A stretch of 64,000 nucleotides of DNA from Microbacterium forte (GCF_031885415.1 NZ_CP116871.1:868001-932000); one strand, 5' to 3'; shown: positions 17,951 to 27,265, counted from the stretch's first letter. A program made the numbers and translations. Notes: generated by a model from the letters alone, not told the origin.

Positions 17951-19627
17951 TCACGCCTCGATGACGAGTGGGACGATCATCGGACGACGACGCAGCTTCT
18001 GGTTGACCCAGCGCCCGATCGTGCGGCGGATGACCTGCGAAAGCGCATGGGTGTCGCGCACGCCGTTGCCGGAGGCTTCCTTGAGCGCTGCGATGATCTT
18101 CGGCGTCACGTCGTCGAAGACGGAATCGTCTTCAGCGATGCCGCGCGCGTGGATCTCGGGTCCCGAGATGATGCGCCCCGTCGCGGCGTCGACGACGACG
18201 ATCACCGAGACGAAGCCCTCTTCAGCCAGGATCCGGCGGTCCTTGAGGTCGGCGTCGGTAATCGCGCCGACAGTCGAGCCGTCGACATACACGAACCCGA
18301 GGTCGAGCTGACCGACGACGCGAGCGTCGCCATCCTTCAGATCGATGACGGTGCCGTTCGAGGCGATGATGGTGCGCTCGGCGTCGATCCCCGTGTCCTG
18401 AGCCAGTTTCGCGTTCGCGATCAGGTGACGGTACTCGCCGTGGACGGGAAGCACGTTCTTGGGCTTGAGGATGTTGTAGCAGTAGATCAGCTCGCCGGCT
18501 GCGGCGTGCCCCGAGACGTGCACCTTGGCGTTGGCCTTGTGCACGACGTTCGCGCCGAGCTTGGTCAGTCCGTCGATCACGCGGTACACAGCGTTCTCGT
18601 TCCCGGGGATCAGGCTGGAGGCCAGGATCACGGTGTCGCCCTCACCGGGCTCGATCGCGTGGTCGAGGTTGGCCATCCGGCTGAGGACGGCCATGGGCTC
18701 GCCCTGCGAGCCGGTCGACATGTAGACGATCTTGTCGTCGGGAAGGTCTCGCGCCTTCTTGTAGTCGATCAGCAGGCCGCTCGGCACCTTCAGGTAGCCC
18801 AGGTCCTCGGCGATCGTCATGTTGCGCAGCATGCTGCGCCCCAGCAGTGCCACCCGGCGCCCGTGCGCCGCTGCGGCGTCGAGGACCTGCTGCACCCGGT
18901 GCACATGGCTGGAGAAGCTCGCGACGATGACGCGCCTGGGAGCCTTGCCGATGACCTGGTCGAGCACGGGTCCGATCGAGCGCTCGGTGGGCGTGAAGCC
19001 CGGCACGTCGGCGTTGGTCGAGTCGACGAGGAAGAGGTCGACTCCCTCCTCGCCCAGGCGGGCGAAGGCACGGAGGTCGGTGATGCGTCCGTCGAGCGGC
19101 AGCTGATCCATCTTGAAGTCGCCGGTCGCCAGCACGAGGCCGGCGGGGGTGCGGATCGCGACGGCGAGGGCATCGGGGATCGAGTGGTTGACCGCGACGA
19201 ACTCGAGGTCGAACGGTCCGACCTTCTCGCGCTGCCCCTCTTTCACGGTGAGCGTGTACGCCTTGATGCGGTGTTCCTTGAGCTTCGCCTCGACGAGCGC
19301 GAGGGTGAGGCCGGAACCGATCACGGGGATGTCGCTCTTCAGACGGAGCAGATACGGGACCGCGCCGATGTGGTCTTCGTGCCCGTGTGTGAGGACGACG
19401 CCGACGATGTCGTCGAGGCGGCCCTTGATCGGCTCGAAGTCGGGCAGGATCAGGTCGACACCCGGCTGGTGCTCCTCAGGGAAGAGCACGCCGCAATCGA
19501 CGATCAGGATCTTGCCGTCGAACTCGAAGATGGTCATGTTGCGACCGATCTCGCCGAGGCCGCCGAGTGGGGTGACCCGCAGCGTCCCCTCGTCGAGTGC
19601 TGCGGGTTCTGCGATCGGGGTGGACAT
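17951..19627 (-). CDS. rnj: Ribonuclease J
   Basis: 558 residues. The metallo-beta-lactamase motif HGHEDH (residues 81-86) binds the two catalytic metals. GTGD-like ATGDFKMDQ and the beta-CASP elements (VIVASFSSHVHRVQQVLDAA; MSTGSQGEP; VHVSGHA; PVHGEYRHL) follow in order, and a C-terminal dimerisation domain ends the protein. It has 5'-exo- and endoribonuclease activity in mRNA decay and rRNA maturation. It lies 68 bp after dapA and has its own GAGGAGA ribosome binding site 5 nt before the ATG; the dapA-rnj order is typical of actinobacteria. Confidence 0.96.
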   Translation of the reverse strand: MSTPIAEPAALDEGTLRVTPLGGLGEIGRNMTIFEFDGKILIVDCGVLFPEEHQPGVDLILPDFEPIKGRLDDIVGVVLTHGHEDHIGAVPYLLRLKSDIPVIGSGLTLALVEAKLKEHRIKAYTLTVKEGQREKVGPFDLEFVAVNHSIPDALAVAIRTPAGLVLATGDFKMDQLPLDGRITDLRAFARLGEEGVDLFLVDSTNADVPGFTPTERSIGPVLDQVIGKAPRRVIVASFSSHVHRVQQVLDAAAAHGRRVALLGRSMLRNMTIAEDLGYLKVPSGLLIDYKKARDLPDDKIVYMSTGSQGEPMAVLSRMANLDHAIEPGEGDTVILASSLIPGNENAVYRVIDGLTKLGANVVHKANAKVHVSGHAAAGELIYCYNILKPKNVLPVHGEYRHLIANAKLAQDTGIDAERTIIASNGTVIDLKDGDARVVGQLDLGFVYVDGSTVGAITDADLKDRRILAEEGFVSVIVVVDAATGRIISGPEIHARGIAEDDSVFDDVTPKIIAALKEASGNGVRDTHALSQVIRRTIGRWVNQKLRRRPMIVPLVIEA

Positions 19628-19695
19628 GCTGTCTCCTCAGTCGGACACTCCACGCGTCCGTTCGTTCGTTGTGACGCGGCTCGCCGCGCCCGGTG

Positions 19696-20673
19696 TCAGC
19701 GGGTCGTGCCGTGCACCTTCGGCAGGGCACCGCCCGCGGCCGCGTTGCGGTCGGGGCGGAAGTTGGAGAAGTCTGCGCCGGGGACGTCCTTCACGAGATC
19801 GAGCTCGTCCTCGATGAGAGCGGCCTCCCACTCTTCGGGACCGACGAGCGGCAGACGGACGCGAGGGCTCGAGATACGGCCGAGCCCGTGCAGGATGTAC
19901 TTCGCCGCGACGGTGCCCGGCACGTGCGTCATGACGGCGCGCACGAGAGGCTCGAGCCGCTTGTGCTCAGCGGTCGCGGTCGTGAGGTCGCCGCGGTTGA
20001 CGGCATCGATGATGGTCCGGTACGGCGCTGCCGCGACATTCGCGGTCACCCCGATCAGACCGGTCGCGCCGATCGCGAGGTGCGGCAGCACGTTGGCATC
20101 GTCACCCGAGAAGTACATGAGGTCGGTCTGATTCAAGACGCGGCTCACCTCGGAGAAGTCGCCCTTGGCGTCCTTCACGGCGAGGATGTTCGGGTGCTTC
20201 GCGAGCCGGAGGATGGTCTCGTACTTGATCGGCACGCCCGTGCGACCGGGGATGTCGTAGAGGATCACCGGGAGATCGGTGGCATCGGCCACGAGCCGGA
20301 AGTGGGTCAGGATGCCGGCCTGCGTCGGCTTGTTGTAATACGGCGTGACGATCATGATGCCGTCTGCGCCGGCCTTCTCACTCGCCTTGTACAGCTCGAT
20401 CGCGTGCGCGGTCTCGTTGGATCCGCCGCCCGTGATGATCTTGGCGCGGCCGGCGGACACCGACTTCCCGACCTCGACGAGCTTGAGCTTCTCGGGGTCC
20501 GTCAGGGTCGAGGTCTCGCCGGTCGTTCCCGTCACGACGATCCCGTCAGCACCGGCGGTGATGACGTCATCGATGTGCTTCTCGACGGCGGGCCAATCGA
20601 CTTCACCGTCGGCCGTCATCGGAGTGACGAGCGCGACGAGAACCTGTCCGAAAGGGTTGCCCGAGTGCGTCAT
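19696..20673 (-). CDS. dapA: 4-hydroxy-tetrahydrodipicolinate synthase
   Basis: 325 residues. It condenses pyruvate and aspartate semialdehyde, the first committed step of the diaminopimelate/lysine pathway. The family motif GTTGETSTLTDPEKLKLVE (near residue 47) and the Schiff-base lysine in ILAVKDAKGDFSEV (near residue 170) are present; Tyr in MIVTPYYNKPTQAG completes the catalytic triad. It is followed by rnj and probably co-transcribed with it. Confidence 0.96.
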   Translation of the reverse strand: MTHSGNPFGQVLVALVTPMTADGEVDWPAVEKHIDDVITAGADGIVVTGTTGETSTLTDPEKLKLVEVGKSVSAGRAKIITGGGSNETAHAIELYKASEKAGADGIMIVTPYYNKPTQAGILTHFRLVADATDLPVILYDIPGRTGVPIKYETILRLAKHPNILAVKDAKGDFSEVSRVLNQTDLMYFSGDDANVLPHLAIGATGLIGVTANVAAAPYRTIIDAVNRGDLTTATAEHKRLEPLVRAVMTHVPGTVAAKYILHGLGRISSPRVRLPLVGPEEWEAALIEDELDLVKDVPGADFSNFRPDRNAAAGGALPKVHGTTR

Positions 20674-20679
20674 GCCCCC

Positions 20680-20685
20680 AGCGTA
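20680..20685 (-). promoter_or_regulatory. Leaderless -10 (TACGCT) for dapA
   Basis: TACGCT ends 6 nt before the dapA ATG at 20673 on the minus strand. Confidence 0.7.
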
Positions 20686-20701
20686 TCGGTTCGCGTGCCG
20701 C

Positions 20702-21148
20702 TCACCCAGACGGGGCCGGGCGGATGACGTCTCCGCGGGCGATCTCGATCTTCTCGCGGAGCACCAGACCGGACAGCTCTCCGACCGTCACCTCTTTCAC
20801 GTGCTTCCGGAACATCTCGATGCCGGTGATCCGCGTCTGCGCCTGCAGAGCTCCGTCGCGCACCACCACGATGTCGTCATCCACTCGCAGCACGCCAGAC
20901 GTGACCGTGCCCGTCGCCACTGTTCCGCGTCCGGTGATGGTGAAGACGTCCTCGACCAGGAACTCGGTCGACCCCGAGGGCACCGACAGCGAAGCGGGCG
21001 CCGGAACGCGAGTGCTGTCGCCCGTCGCCGTCTCCCCCGCGACGCCGGAGGTCATCGCAGCGAGTCGCGCGGCCTCCGCTTCGTTGTATCGGCGCAGCAT
21101 CTCGTTGGCATCCTCAGAGTCGCGCTTGCGCCCGAACAACCATCCCAT
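20702..21148 (-). CDS. Small protein with a stand-alone EF-Tu domain II-like beta barrel
   Basis: 148 residues. Residues 1-60 begin MGWLFGRKRDSEDANEMLRR and form a charged helix followed by a Ser/Thr/Pro linker. Residues ~63-145 (FLVEDVFTITGRGTVATGTVTSGVLRVDDDIVV ... VTVGELSGLVLREKIEIARGDVIR) are a recognisable translational-GTPase domain II, with the VFxIxGRGxVxTG signature. No GTPase domain is present and there is no room for one. I chose 21148 rather than an upstream ATG because the longer frame would read through the divergent NUDIX gene and a leaderless -10 ends here. Function is unknown. Confidence 0.8.
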   Translation of the reverse strand: MGWLFGRKRDSEDANEMLRRYNEAEAARLAAMTSGVAGETATGDSTRVPAPASLSVPSGSTEFLVEDVFTITGRGTVATGTVTSGVLRVDDDIVVVRDGALQAQTRITGIEMFRKHVKEVTVGELSGLVLREKIEIARGDVIRPAPSG

Positions 21149-21155
21149 GCAGTCG

Positions 21156-21161
21156 ATACTA
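21156..21161 (-). promoter_or_regulatory. Leaderless -10 (TAGTAT) for EF-Tu-like gene
   Basis: TAGTAT ends 7 nt before the ATG at 21148 on the minus strand. Its counterpart for the divergent NUDIX gene begins 11 bp away. Confidence 0.65.
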
Positions 21162-21171
21162 GGGATCCGAA

Positions 21172-21177
21172 TAGGCT
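21172..21177 (+). promoter_or_regulatory. Leaderless -10 (TAGGCT) for NUDIX gene
   Basis: TAGGCT ends 7 nt before the ATG at 21185. The whole divergent intergenic space is 36 bp. Confidence 0.65.
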
Positions 21178-21184
21178 CGACTCC

Positions 21185-21724
21185 ATGGCATGGGTCACAC
21201 GCGCGTCGTCGACGGTGTACGAGAACCGGTGGATCGAGGTGCGCGAGGACCAGGTCACGGGCCCCGCGGGCGACGGGATCTACGGCGTGGTGACAATGCG
21301 GCATCCGGCGGTCTTCGTGGTCGCGCTCGATGACGAGGACCGCGTCTGCCTCGTCTCCCTCGAGCGCTACACGACAGGCATCTCGATCGAGGTGCCTGCC
21401 GGGGGAAGCGACGGCGAAGATCCGCTCGTGGCCGCGCAGCGAGAGCTGCTCGAGGAGACGGGGTTCGTCGCCGACGAGTGGACGTCGCTCGGGACCATGA
21501 ACGCGCTCAACGGGATCGCCCACGCACCCGAGCATGTGTTCCTCGCCCGCGCCATGACACGGGCGGATGACTCGACGCACACCCGAGCGGAGGAGGGCAT
21601 CGACGCCGTCACCTGGGTGCCTTTCTCCGAGGCGCTCAGCATGATCGCGGACGGCCGGATCACCGATGGAGAGACCGTGGCAGCGATCGCCTACGCCGGC
21701 ATCCGCCTCGGTAGATTCCGCTGA
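21185..21724 (+). CDS. NUDIX hydrolase (ADP-ribose pyrophosphatase-like)
   Basis: 179 residues. The Nudix box is seen as GEDPLVAAQRELLEETGF with the catalytic RELLEE core, preceded by EVPAGGSD. The beta-strand layout before it (VVTMRHPAVFVVALDDEDRVCLVSLERY) resembles ADP-ribose pyrophosphatases. The protein frame extends far upstream with no stop, but the gene must begin at 21185, which follows a leaderless promoter and opens the domain. The substrate is not established. Confidence 0.88.
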   Translation: MAWVTRASSTVYENRWIEVREDQVTGPAGDGIYGVVTMRHPAVFVVALDDEDRVCLVSLERYTTGISIEVPAGGSDGEDPLVAAQRELLEETGFVADEWTSLGTMNALNGIAHAPEHVFLARAMTRADDSTHTRAEEGIDAVTWVPFSEALSMIADGRITDGETVAAIAYAGIRLGRFR

Positions 21725-21768
21725 TCCGCGCAGCGATCGCTCGTGCCGGAGTGCCGTCGGCCTTCAGA

Positions 21769-22530
21769 TCAGACGCGGCCTCGTCGCGCGACACCGGCGG
21801 TCAGCGCGCTCGGCACCAGACTCGCGATCGCCACGATCGCCTTGTAGCGCAGCGAGGGAATCGAGACCGCCCTGCCCCGTGCCGCGTCCCGGAGCCCCTC
21901 GCGCACCACGTCACGTGCGTCGAGCCACATGAACGCAGGAACACCCTCGTGCCCGGGTGCGAGCCCCATCCGCTCGTGGAACGACGTATGCGTGAAACCG
22001 GGGCACACCGCGGTCACGCTGACCTTGTCGGAGGCGTACTCGACGTTCGCCCAGCGGCTGAAGCCGATGAGCCAGCTCTTGCAGGCCGAGTAGGTCGAGC
22101 GGGAGATGAACCCGGCGACGGACGCGACGTTGATGATGCGGCCCCCGCGGCCGCGCATCGACCCGAGTGCCGCATGCATGAGACGCATCGACGCCTCGAC
22201 GTGGACGCGGAGATGACGCACCTCGTCGTCGATGTCGTTGTCGGCGAACTGCAGCGGCAGGCCGAATCCGGCGTTGTTGATCAGCAGATCCACCGGATCG
22301 GAGGCGTCGCGGAGACGGTCGGCCACGCGGTCCACATCGGCGGCCTCCGCGAGATCCGCGACGAGGATTTCGACTGCGATGCCGTATTCGCTGCGCAGCT
22401 CGGCGGCGACACTCTCGAGAGCGTCCGCCGACCGCGCGACGAGCACGAGGTCGGCGCGCCGACGGGCGAGCTGACGAGCGAACTCGACACCGAGTCCGGC
22501 GCTGGCACCTGTGATCAGCGCGGTGGGCAT
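21769..22530 (-). CDS. Short-chain dehydrogenase/reductase
   Basis: 253 residues. The Rossmann motif TGASAGLGVEFA (T-G-x3-G-x-G) is near residue 7, NNAGFG near 87, and the catalytic Ser-Tyr-Lys set is in the ASVAGFISRSTYSACKSW segment (YxxxK). The C-terminus has a run of hydrophobic residues (KAIVAIASLVPSALTAGVARRG). The ATG at 22530 overlaps the folA stop by one base (TGATG), placing it as the third gene of thyA-folA-SDR. The substrate is unknown; a role in folate metabolism is only suggested by the operon. Confidence 0.88.
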   Translation of the reverse strand: MPTALITGASAGLGVEFARQLARRRADLVLVARSADALESVAAELRSEYGIAVEILVADLAEAADVDRVADRLRDASDPVDLLINNAGFGLPLQFADNDIDDEVRHLRVHVEASMRLMHAALGSMRGRGGRIINVASVAGFISRSTYSACKSWLIGFSRWANVEYASDKVSVTAVCPGFTHTSFHERMGLAPGHEGVPAFMWLDARDVVREGLRDAARGRAVSIPSLRYKAIVAIASLVPSALTAGVARRGRV

Positions 22531-23002
22531 CAGCGCTCGTATCCGAGGAAGCGGTAGCGGATGCCGGAGCGGGACGTCTGCCACTCCCCCTCGTCGACGA
22601 GTCGCCACCCGGCCTTGGACGGCGCGTAGGCGTCACCGGTGACATCGATGTCGAGCTCGGTGACCTCGAGGCGGTCGGCGTCGGCGATCACGAGTCGGAA
22701 GATCTCGGCTCCGCCGATGATCCAGACCTTCTCATGGCCTCGCACCGCATCGGTCACGGCCGCCGCACGACGGGCACCTTCCGCGGACCAGTCCTGCTGG
22801 CGGGTGATGACGATGTTCTCGCGTCCGGGGAGCGGACGGAAACGCTCCGGAAGCGAGTCCCAGGTCTTCCGTCCCATGATCACGGGCGCGCCGAGCGTGA
22901 TCTCCTTGAAATGCGCGAGATCCTCGGGGACGTTCCAGGGCATGCCGCCCTCTGCTCCGATGACGCCGCCGTGGGCCTCCGCCCAGATCAGTCCGACCCA
23001 CG

Positions 23003-23006
<4 letters not shown>
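22530..23006 (-). CDS. folA: Dihydrofolate reductase
   Basis: 158 residues. [30 protein letters not shown] at the N-terminus gives the substrate-binding and catalytic Trp/Asp-type region, [27 protein letters not shown] the NADPH motif, and [12 protein letters not shown] the glycine pair. It regenerates tetrahydrofolate from the dihydrofolate made by ThyA. The start overlaps the thyA stop by 4 nt. Confidence 0.96.
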
Positions 23007-23812
<806 letters not shown>

Positions 23813-23819
23813 GTGTGCC

Positions 23820-23825
23820 AGACTA
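23820..23825 (-). promoter_or_regulatory. Leaderless -10 (TAGTCT) for thyA operon
   Basis: TAGTCT ends 7 nt before the thyA ATG at 23812 on the minus strand. Confidence 0.65.
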
Positions 23826-23895
23826 CCCGCCCCGAGGACGGAAGAGTCGGATCGTCACGATGCGACACATCGTCCTCGACGCTCTCAGATCGCCG

Positions 23896-23901
23896 TATTG
23901 T
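23896..23901 (+). promoter_or_regulatory. Leaderless -10 (TATTGT) for thioredoxin-like gene
   Basis: TATTGT ends 6 nt before the ATG at 23908. Confidence 0.6.
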
Positions 23902-23907
23902 CGAGCC

Positions 23908-24321
23908 ATGTCTCCCGTGCTCGCCCTCGGTGTCGCCGCAGCGCTGCTCGTGCTCGCCGTCGCCATCGGCGTCGTGCTGCGTCTGCTCGACGGACGGCGT
24001 CGCCGCGGCGGTCACCTGCGTTTCGATCCGGTCGATGCCGGTGACTCGCAGCTGGGCGCCCGAGCGACCTTCGTGCAGTTCAGCACGGAGATGTGCACTC
24101 GCTGTCCTCAGGTGCGGCGGATGCTGAGCGGCTACGCCGCCGAGACGGACGGGCTGAACCATGTCGAGGTCGATCTGACGCATCGGCCCGATCTGTCGGC
24201 CCGCTACAGGGTCCTGCAGACACCGACGACATTCGTCGTCGACGGTTCAGGCGCCGTCCGCGCACGATTCCACGGAGTGCCGCATCGTCACGCACTGAGC
24301 GAAGCGCTGGCCGCCGTATGA
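23908..24321 (+). CDS. Membrane-anchored thioredoxin-family protein
   Basis: 137 residues. Residues 4-27 are a single hydrophobic anchor (LALGVAAALLVLAVAIGVVLRLL) followed by RRRR, so the thioredoxin domain would lie on the cytoplasmic side by the positive-inside rule. The active-site CxxC is C62-T-R-C65 in TEMCTRCPQVRRM, and the cis-proline loop is LQTPTTFVVDGSG. The next gene, DUF4395, starts 22 bp downstream, and such thioredoxin-DUF4395 pairs recur in actinobacteria. An upstream ATG at 23860 is less likely given the leaderless promoter. Confidence 0.85.
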   Translation: MSPVLALGVAAALLVLAVAIGVVLRLLDGRRRRGGHLRFDPVDAGDSQLGARATFVQFSTEMCTRCPQVRRMLSGYAAETDGLNHVEVDLTHRPDLSARYRVLQTPTTFVVDGSGAVRARFHGVPHRHALSEALAAV

Positions 24322-24343
24322 GACAGACGAGGACGGAACGCAG

Positions 24344-24907
24344 ATGACCACACCCGCAGGCATCGACCCACGAGGGCCGCGCTTCGCAGCCACGATCACG
24401 ACGGTGCTGCTGCTCGTCGCGACGTTCCTCGGGCTCATCGGCATCTCGACCGCCAGGACGTTCGGCTGGTTCGCCTATCAACCGCTGGCGTCAGCCGACC
24501 TGGATTCGGACACCTGGGCTGTCAGCTCGGCGACGCTCGCACAGCGCGCGCTGGACCCGGCGTTCCTCCTCACCGTCGTGATCGCCGTGCTGTTCCTGTG
24601 GGGTGTGCTGTCGCCGAGGACCGCGCCCTGGGGTGTGCTCTTCCGAAGGCTGGTGCGTCCGAGACTGGCACCTCCGAGCGAGCTCGAGGACCCGCGCCCT
24701 CCCCGCTTCGCTCAGGGGGTCGGTCTCTTCGTCGTGACGATCGGTCTCCTGCTGCATCTCGCCGGCGTGCCCTGGGCGCTGCCCATCTCGACCGCTGCCG
24801 CCTTCATCGCGGCGTTCCTCAATGCCGCGTTCTCGTTCTGCCTCGGCTGCCAGATCTATCTGCTGCTGCAACGAGCAGGCGTCATCGGCCGCGCTGCGTC
24901 CGCCTGA
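24344..24907 (+). CDS. DUF4395 integral membrane protein
   Basis: 187 residues with four membrane segments. DPRGPRFAA at the N-terminus, SPRTAPWGVLFRRLVRPRL near residue 90, RFAQGVGL near 120 and SFCLGCQIYLLL near 167 define DUF4395. The last carries two cysteines (CLGC) that could exchange electrons with the preceding thioredoxin-like protein. A segment of about 40 residues (35-72, TARTFGWFAYQPLASADLDSDTW...) sits between the first two membrane helices where the family normally has a short loop. Function is unknown. Confidence 0.85.
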   Translation: MTTPAGIDPRGPRFAATITTVLLLVATFLGLIGISTARTFGWFAYQPLASADLDSDTWAVSSATLAQRALDPAFLLTVVIAVLFLWGVLSPRTAPWGVLFRRLVRPRLAPPSELEDPRPPRFAQGVGLFVVTIGLLLHLAGVPWALPISTAAAFIAAFLNAAFSFCLGCQIYLLLQRAGVIGRAASA

Positions 24908-24996
24908 GGCTGCAGTTCCGCCGCGAGCGACCGGTCGATAGGCTGGCCGAACACGCGATCCGCACATCGAGCAGCGCGCGAGACAACGGAGGAATC

Positions 24997-25422
24997 ATGC
25001 CCGTCACCAGCGAAGCAACCACCACCTGGACCGGATCCCTCGCAGAGGGCTCGGGCACAGTCGCGTTCTCCTCGTCGAAGCTCGGCACCTTCCCGATCAA
25101 CTGGAAGGCTCGCAGCGAGGGCAGCGACACCACCACCACCCCTGAAGAGCTGATCGCCGCGGCTCACGCCTCGTGCTTCAGCATGGCGCTGTCTCACGCG
25201 CTCTCGGAGAACGGCACTCCGCCGGAGCGCGTCAACACGAGCGCCTCGGTCACCTTCAAGCCCGGGGTCGGAATCAGCGGGAGCCACCTGAACGTCAACG
25301 CCGTCGTTCCGGGGCTCTCCCCCGAGGACTTCCAGAGGATCGCCGCTGAGGCGAAGGTCGGCTGCCCGGTCTCCCAGGCGCTGGCCGGCATCGAGATCAC
25401 GCTCGAAGCCACGCTCGCCTGA
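24997..25422 (+). CDS. osmC: OsmC-family peroxiredoxin
   Basis: 141 residues. The two reactive cysteines are in AAHASCFSMALSHAL and KVGCPVSQALAGIEITLEA, at the positions used by OsmC/Ohr thiol peroxidases that reduce organic hydroperoxides. TTTTPEELIAAAHASC is the OsmC rather than the Ohr version. A GGAGGAAT ribosome binding site precedes the ATG at 24997; the longer upstream frame is not needed. Confidence 0.92.
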   Translation: MPVTSEATTTWTGSLAEGSGTVAFSSSKLGTFPINWKARSEGSDTTTTPEELIAAAHASCFSMALSHALSENGTPPERVNTSASVTFKPGVGISGSHLNVNAVVPGLSPEDFQRIAAEAKVGCPVSQALAGIEITLEATLA

Positions 25423-25428
25423 ATCGGA

Positions 25429-25863
25429 TCAGCCGCGAGCGACGCGAATAGCCTCGCGGATGCTGGCGCGGGCGTCCTTGCGGCGCCCCGCCGCATCCTG
25501 AACCACGCCGAGTCGGTACCGCGCGCGCCAGTCAGTCGGCGCGGCGTCCGCTTCCTCCGCATACCTCGCGATCAGCGGGTCGGCGTCGGCTCGGGCGATC
25601 CGACCGCTCGGAGTGAGTTCGGACTCCGCCTCGGGCATTCCCCCTTCGGCATCGAGCGCGCGCCCCAGCCGATCGGCCGCGAACCCGAACTGCATCTCGC
25701 GGACGAGCGCCCAGGCGCCGATCGGAGCGAGCACGATCAACGCCACGCCCATGCCGATCGACACCGGTGTCCCGACGGCGAAGAACATCACGGCCAGCCA
25801 CACGGAGACCGCCAGATAGACCAGAAGCGCCGCGGCCATCAGACCGACGCCGATGCGCGACAT
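25429..25863 (-). CDS. Small membrane protein with a TPR-like C-terminus
   Basis: 144 residues. Two membrane helices occupy residues ~5-30 and ~35-55 (LMAAALLVYLAVSVWLAVMFFAV; IGMGVALIVLAPIGAWALV). The C-terminal half contains WRARYRLGVVQDAAGRRKDARASIREAIRVARG, which resembles one tetratricopeptide repeat. The ATG at 25863 overlaps the dapB stop (TGATG), so it is translated after dapB. Function is unknown; similar proteins commonly follow dapB in Microbacteriaceae, from memory rather than a search. Confidence 0.75.
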   Translation of the reverse strand: MSRIGVGLMAAALLVYLAVSVWLAVMFFAVGTPVSIGMGVALIVLAPIGAWALVREMQFGFAADRLGRALDAEGGMPEAESELTPSGRIARADADPLIARYAEEADAAPTDWRARYRLGVVQDAAGRRKDARASIREAIRVARG

Positions 25864-26603
25864 CACGAGCGGATGCCGATATCGATCATGCTCTCCAGCC
25901 CGACGAAGACCCCGTTAGCCTGAGCCGCGAACGGGACCGCCAGACGGATACCCGGAGCGTACGCGAGCGCCGGCTCGACCGTGTCGTGAGTGAACGTCAG
26001 GGATTCACCCGGCCCCGAGAGGATGACCTCCTGCTTGGCGATGACGCCAGGGCGCCGGAGCGAATGGATCGGCACGCTGCCCACCTGCTGCCCCCTCGCA
26101 CGCTGGTCGGCATGCGGAGCACTGACGGGACCCTGCTCGGCTCGAGCCGCGGCGATGAGTTCCGCGGTGCGCACCGCGGTGCCGCTCGGAGAGTCGACTT
26201 TCGCCGCGTGATGAGCCTCGACGATCTCCGCCGATCCGAAGAATGGCGCAGCTGCCGCAGCCAGCGCTGAGCCCAGCACCGACCCCAGCGAGAAGTTCGG
26301 GATGAAGACAGCACCGGTTCCGGCGTTCTCGACCAGCGGACGCACCAGAGCGATGCGCTCCGTGGACCACCCGGAGGTCGCGACCAGGACGTTGATCTGG
26401 CGTTCCACCGCAGCGCGCACGACATCGACGCTCACCTGAGGCGTGGTGGCGTCGATCACGAGATCCGCCCCGTCGAGTTCAGCGAGGTCGCTCCGAGAGG
26501 TGAGCACGCGACTCACCTCGAAGCCCTCGAGCCCGTCGATCACCGCACCGATGATCGATCCGAGCTTCCCGGTTCCGCCGACGAGTGCTACCTGCGTGGT
26601 CAT
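25863..26603 (-). CDS. dapB: 4-hydroxy-tetrahydrodipicolinate reductase
   Basis: 246 residues. The nucleotide-binding GGTGKLGSIIG (residues 9-19) and the catalytic block EAHHAAKVDSPSGTA (near residue 130) containing the substrate-binding His-His and Lys are diagnostic of DapB. It reduces the DapA product using NAD(P)H. It has its own leaderless promoter and lies about 5 kb from dapA. Confidence 0.95.
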   Translation of the reverse strand: MTTQVALVGGTGKLGSIIGAVIDGLEGFEVSRVLTSRSDLAELDGADLVIDATTPQVSVDVVRAAVERQINVLVATSGWSTERIALVRPLVENAGTGAVFIPNFSLGSVLGSALAAAAAPFFGSAEIVEAHHAAKVDSPSGTAVRTAELIAAARAEQGPVSAPHADQRARGQQVGSVPIHSLRRPGVIAKQEVILSGPGESLTFTHDTVEPALAYAPGIRLAVPFAAQANGVFVGLESMIDIGIRS

Positions 26604-26609
26604 GCGTTC

Positions 26610-26615
26610 AGTCTA
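26610..26615 (-). promoter_or_regulatory. Leaderless -10 (TAGACT) for dapB
   Basis: TAGACT ends 6 nt before the dapB ATG at 26603 on the minus strand. Confidence 0.7.
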
Positions 26616-26662
26616 TTTCTCGGGGGCACCACGACCGCCGCGGCGGGCCGGGGTATCGGGAA

Positions 26663-27265
26663 TCAGACCGACATCGCGTCAGGGATGCCGGTGCGCAGCT
26701 CGAACGGAAGATGCCCGGTGTCGTTGTGGGTGAGCAGCGTCCACGGACGCCCCTGCTTCTGCGCGATCACGGTCAGCCCGCAATGCGCCTGATTGAGAGT
26801 CATCCATCGCCACTCCGGTGCGCCGAGGACCTCCCGCACGAACCACGAGATCACGAAGTTGTGGGTGATGAGCACCTCGTGCACGTCGCCCGGCTTGCGC
26901 ACCAGGAACTCGTTGACCGCGTCGAACATCTGGGCACGGCCGGCGTCGAGCTCGGCCTCGGTGACCGAGCCGAAGAACGGCTCGTACGCTGCGGGCGTCT
27001 CGTCGGTCATTCCCGTGGGCACGCAGTCGAAGAGGAGGGCGGTCGGTTCGGGGTCGACCGACGGGAGTCGGTGCGCGATCGCCCGTGCCGTCTCGTTCGC
27101 GCGCAGGAGAGGCGAATGCCACACGGCATCGAGCGGAAGTCCGGAGAGCCGGTCGGCGATGAGTTCGGCCTGACGCTGGCCGCGTGGCGACAGGGGGCCG
27201 TCGGCGAGACCGTGTTCGGCGTCCTGATGTTCACCGTGTCTGACCAGATATATGTAATGCGTCAC
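26663..27265 (-). CDS. Histidine phosphatase family protein
   Basis: 200 residues. The catalytic RHG motif is YLVRHGEHQD near residue 8, with LSPRGQRQAELIADRL next, SPLLRANETARAI near residue 55, and the second catalytic His in VLITHNFVI near residue 143. The family includes phosphoglycerate mutase-like phosphatases. The start is GTG at 27265, chosen because it directly precedes the first conserved strand. The substrate is unknown. Confidence 0.87.
   Translation of the reverse strand: MTHYIYLVRHGEHQDAEHGLADGPLSPRGQRQAELIADRLSGLPLDAVWHSPLLRANETARAIAHRLPSVDPEPTALLFDCVPTGMTDETPAAYEPFFGSVTEAELDAGRAQMFDAVNEFLVRKPGDVHEVLITHNFVISWFVREVLGAPEWRWMTLNQAHCGLTVIAQKQGRPWTLLTHNDTGHLPFELRTGIPDAMSV

Noticed and set aside
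18000..20600. Long plus-strand frames opposite rnj and dapA
   Set aside because: These are shadows produced by high GC at third positions; no start signals or recognisable domains.
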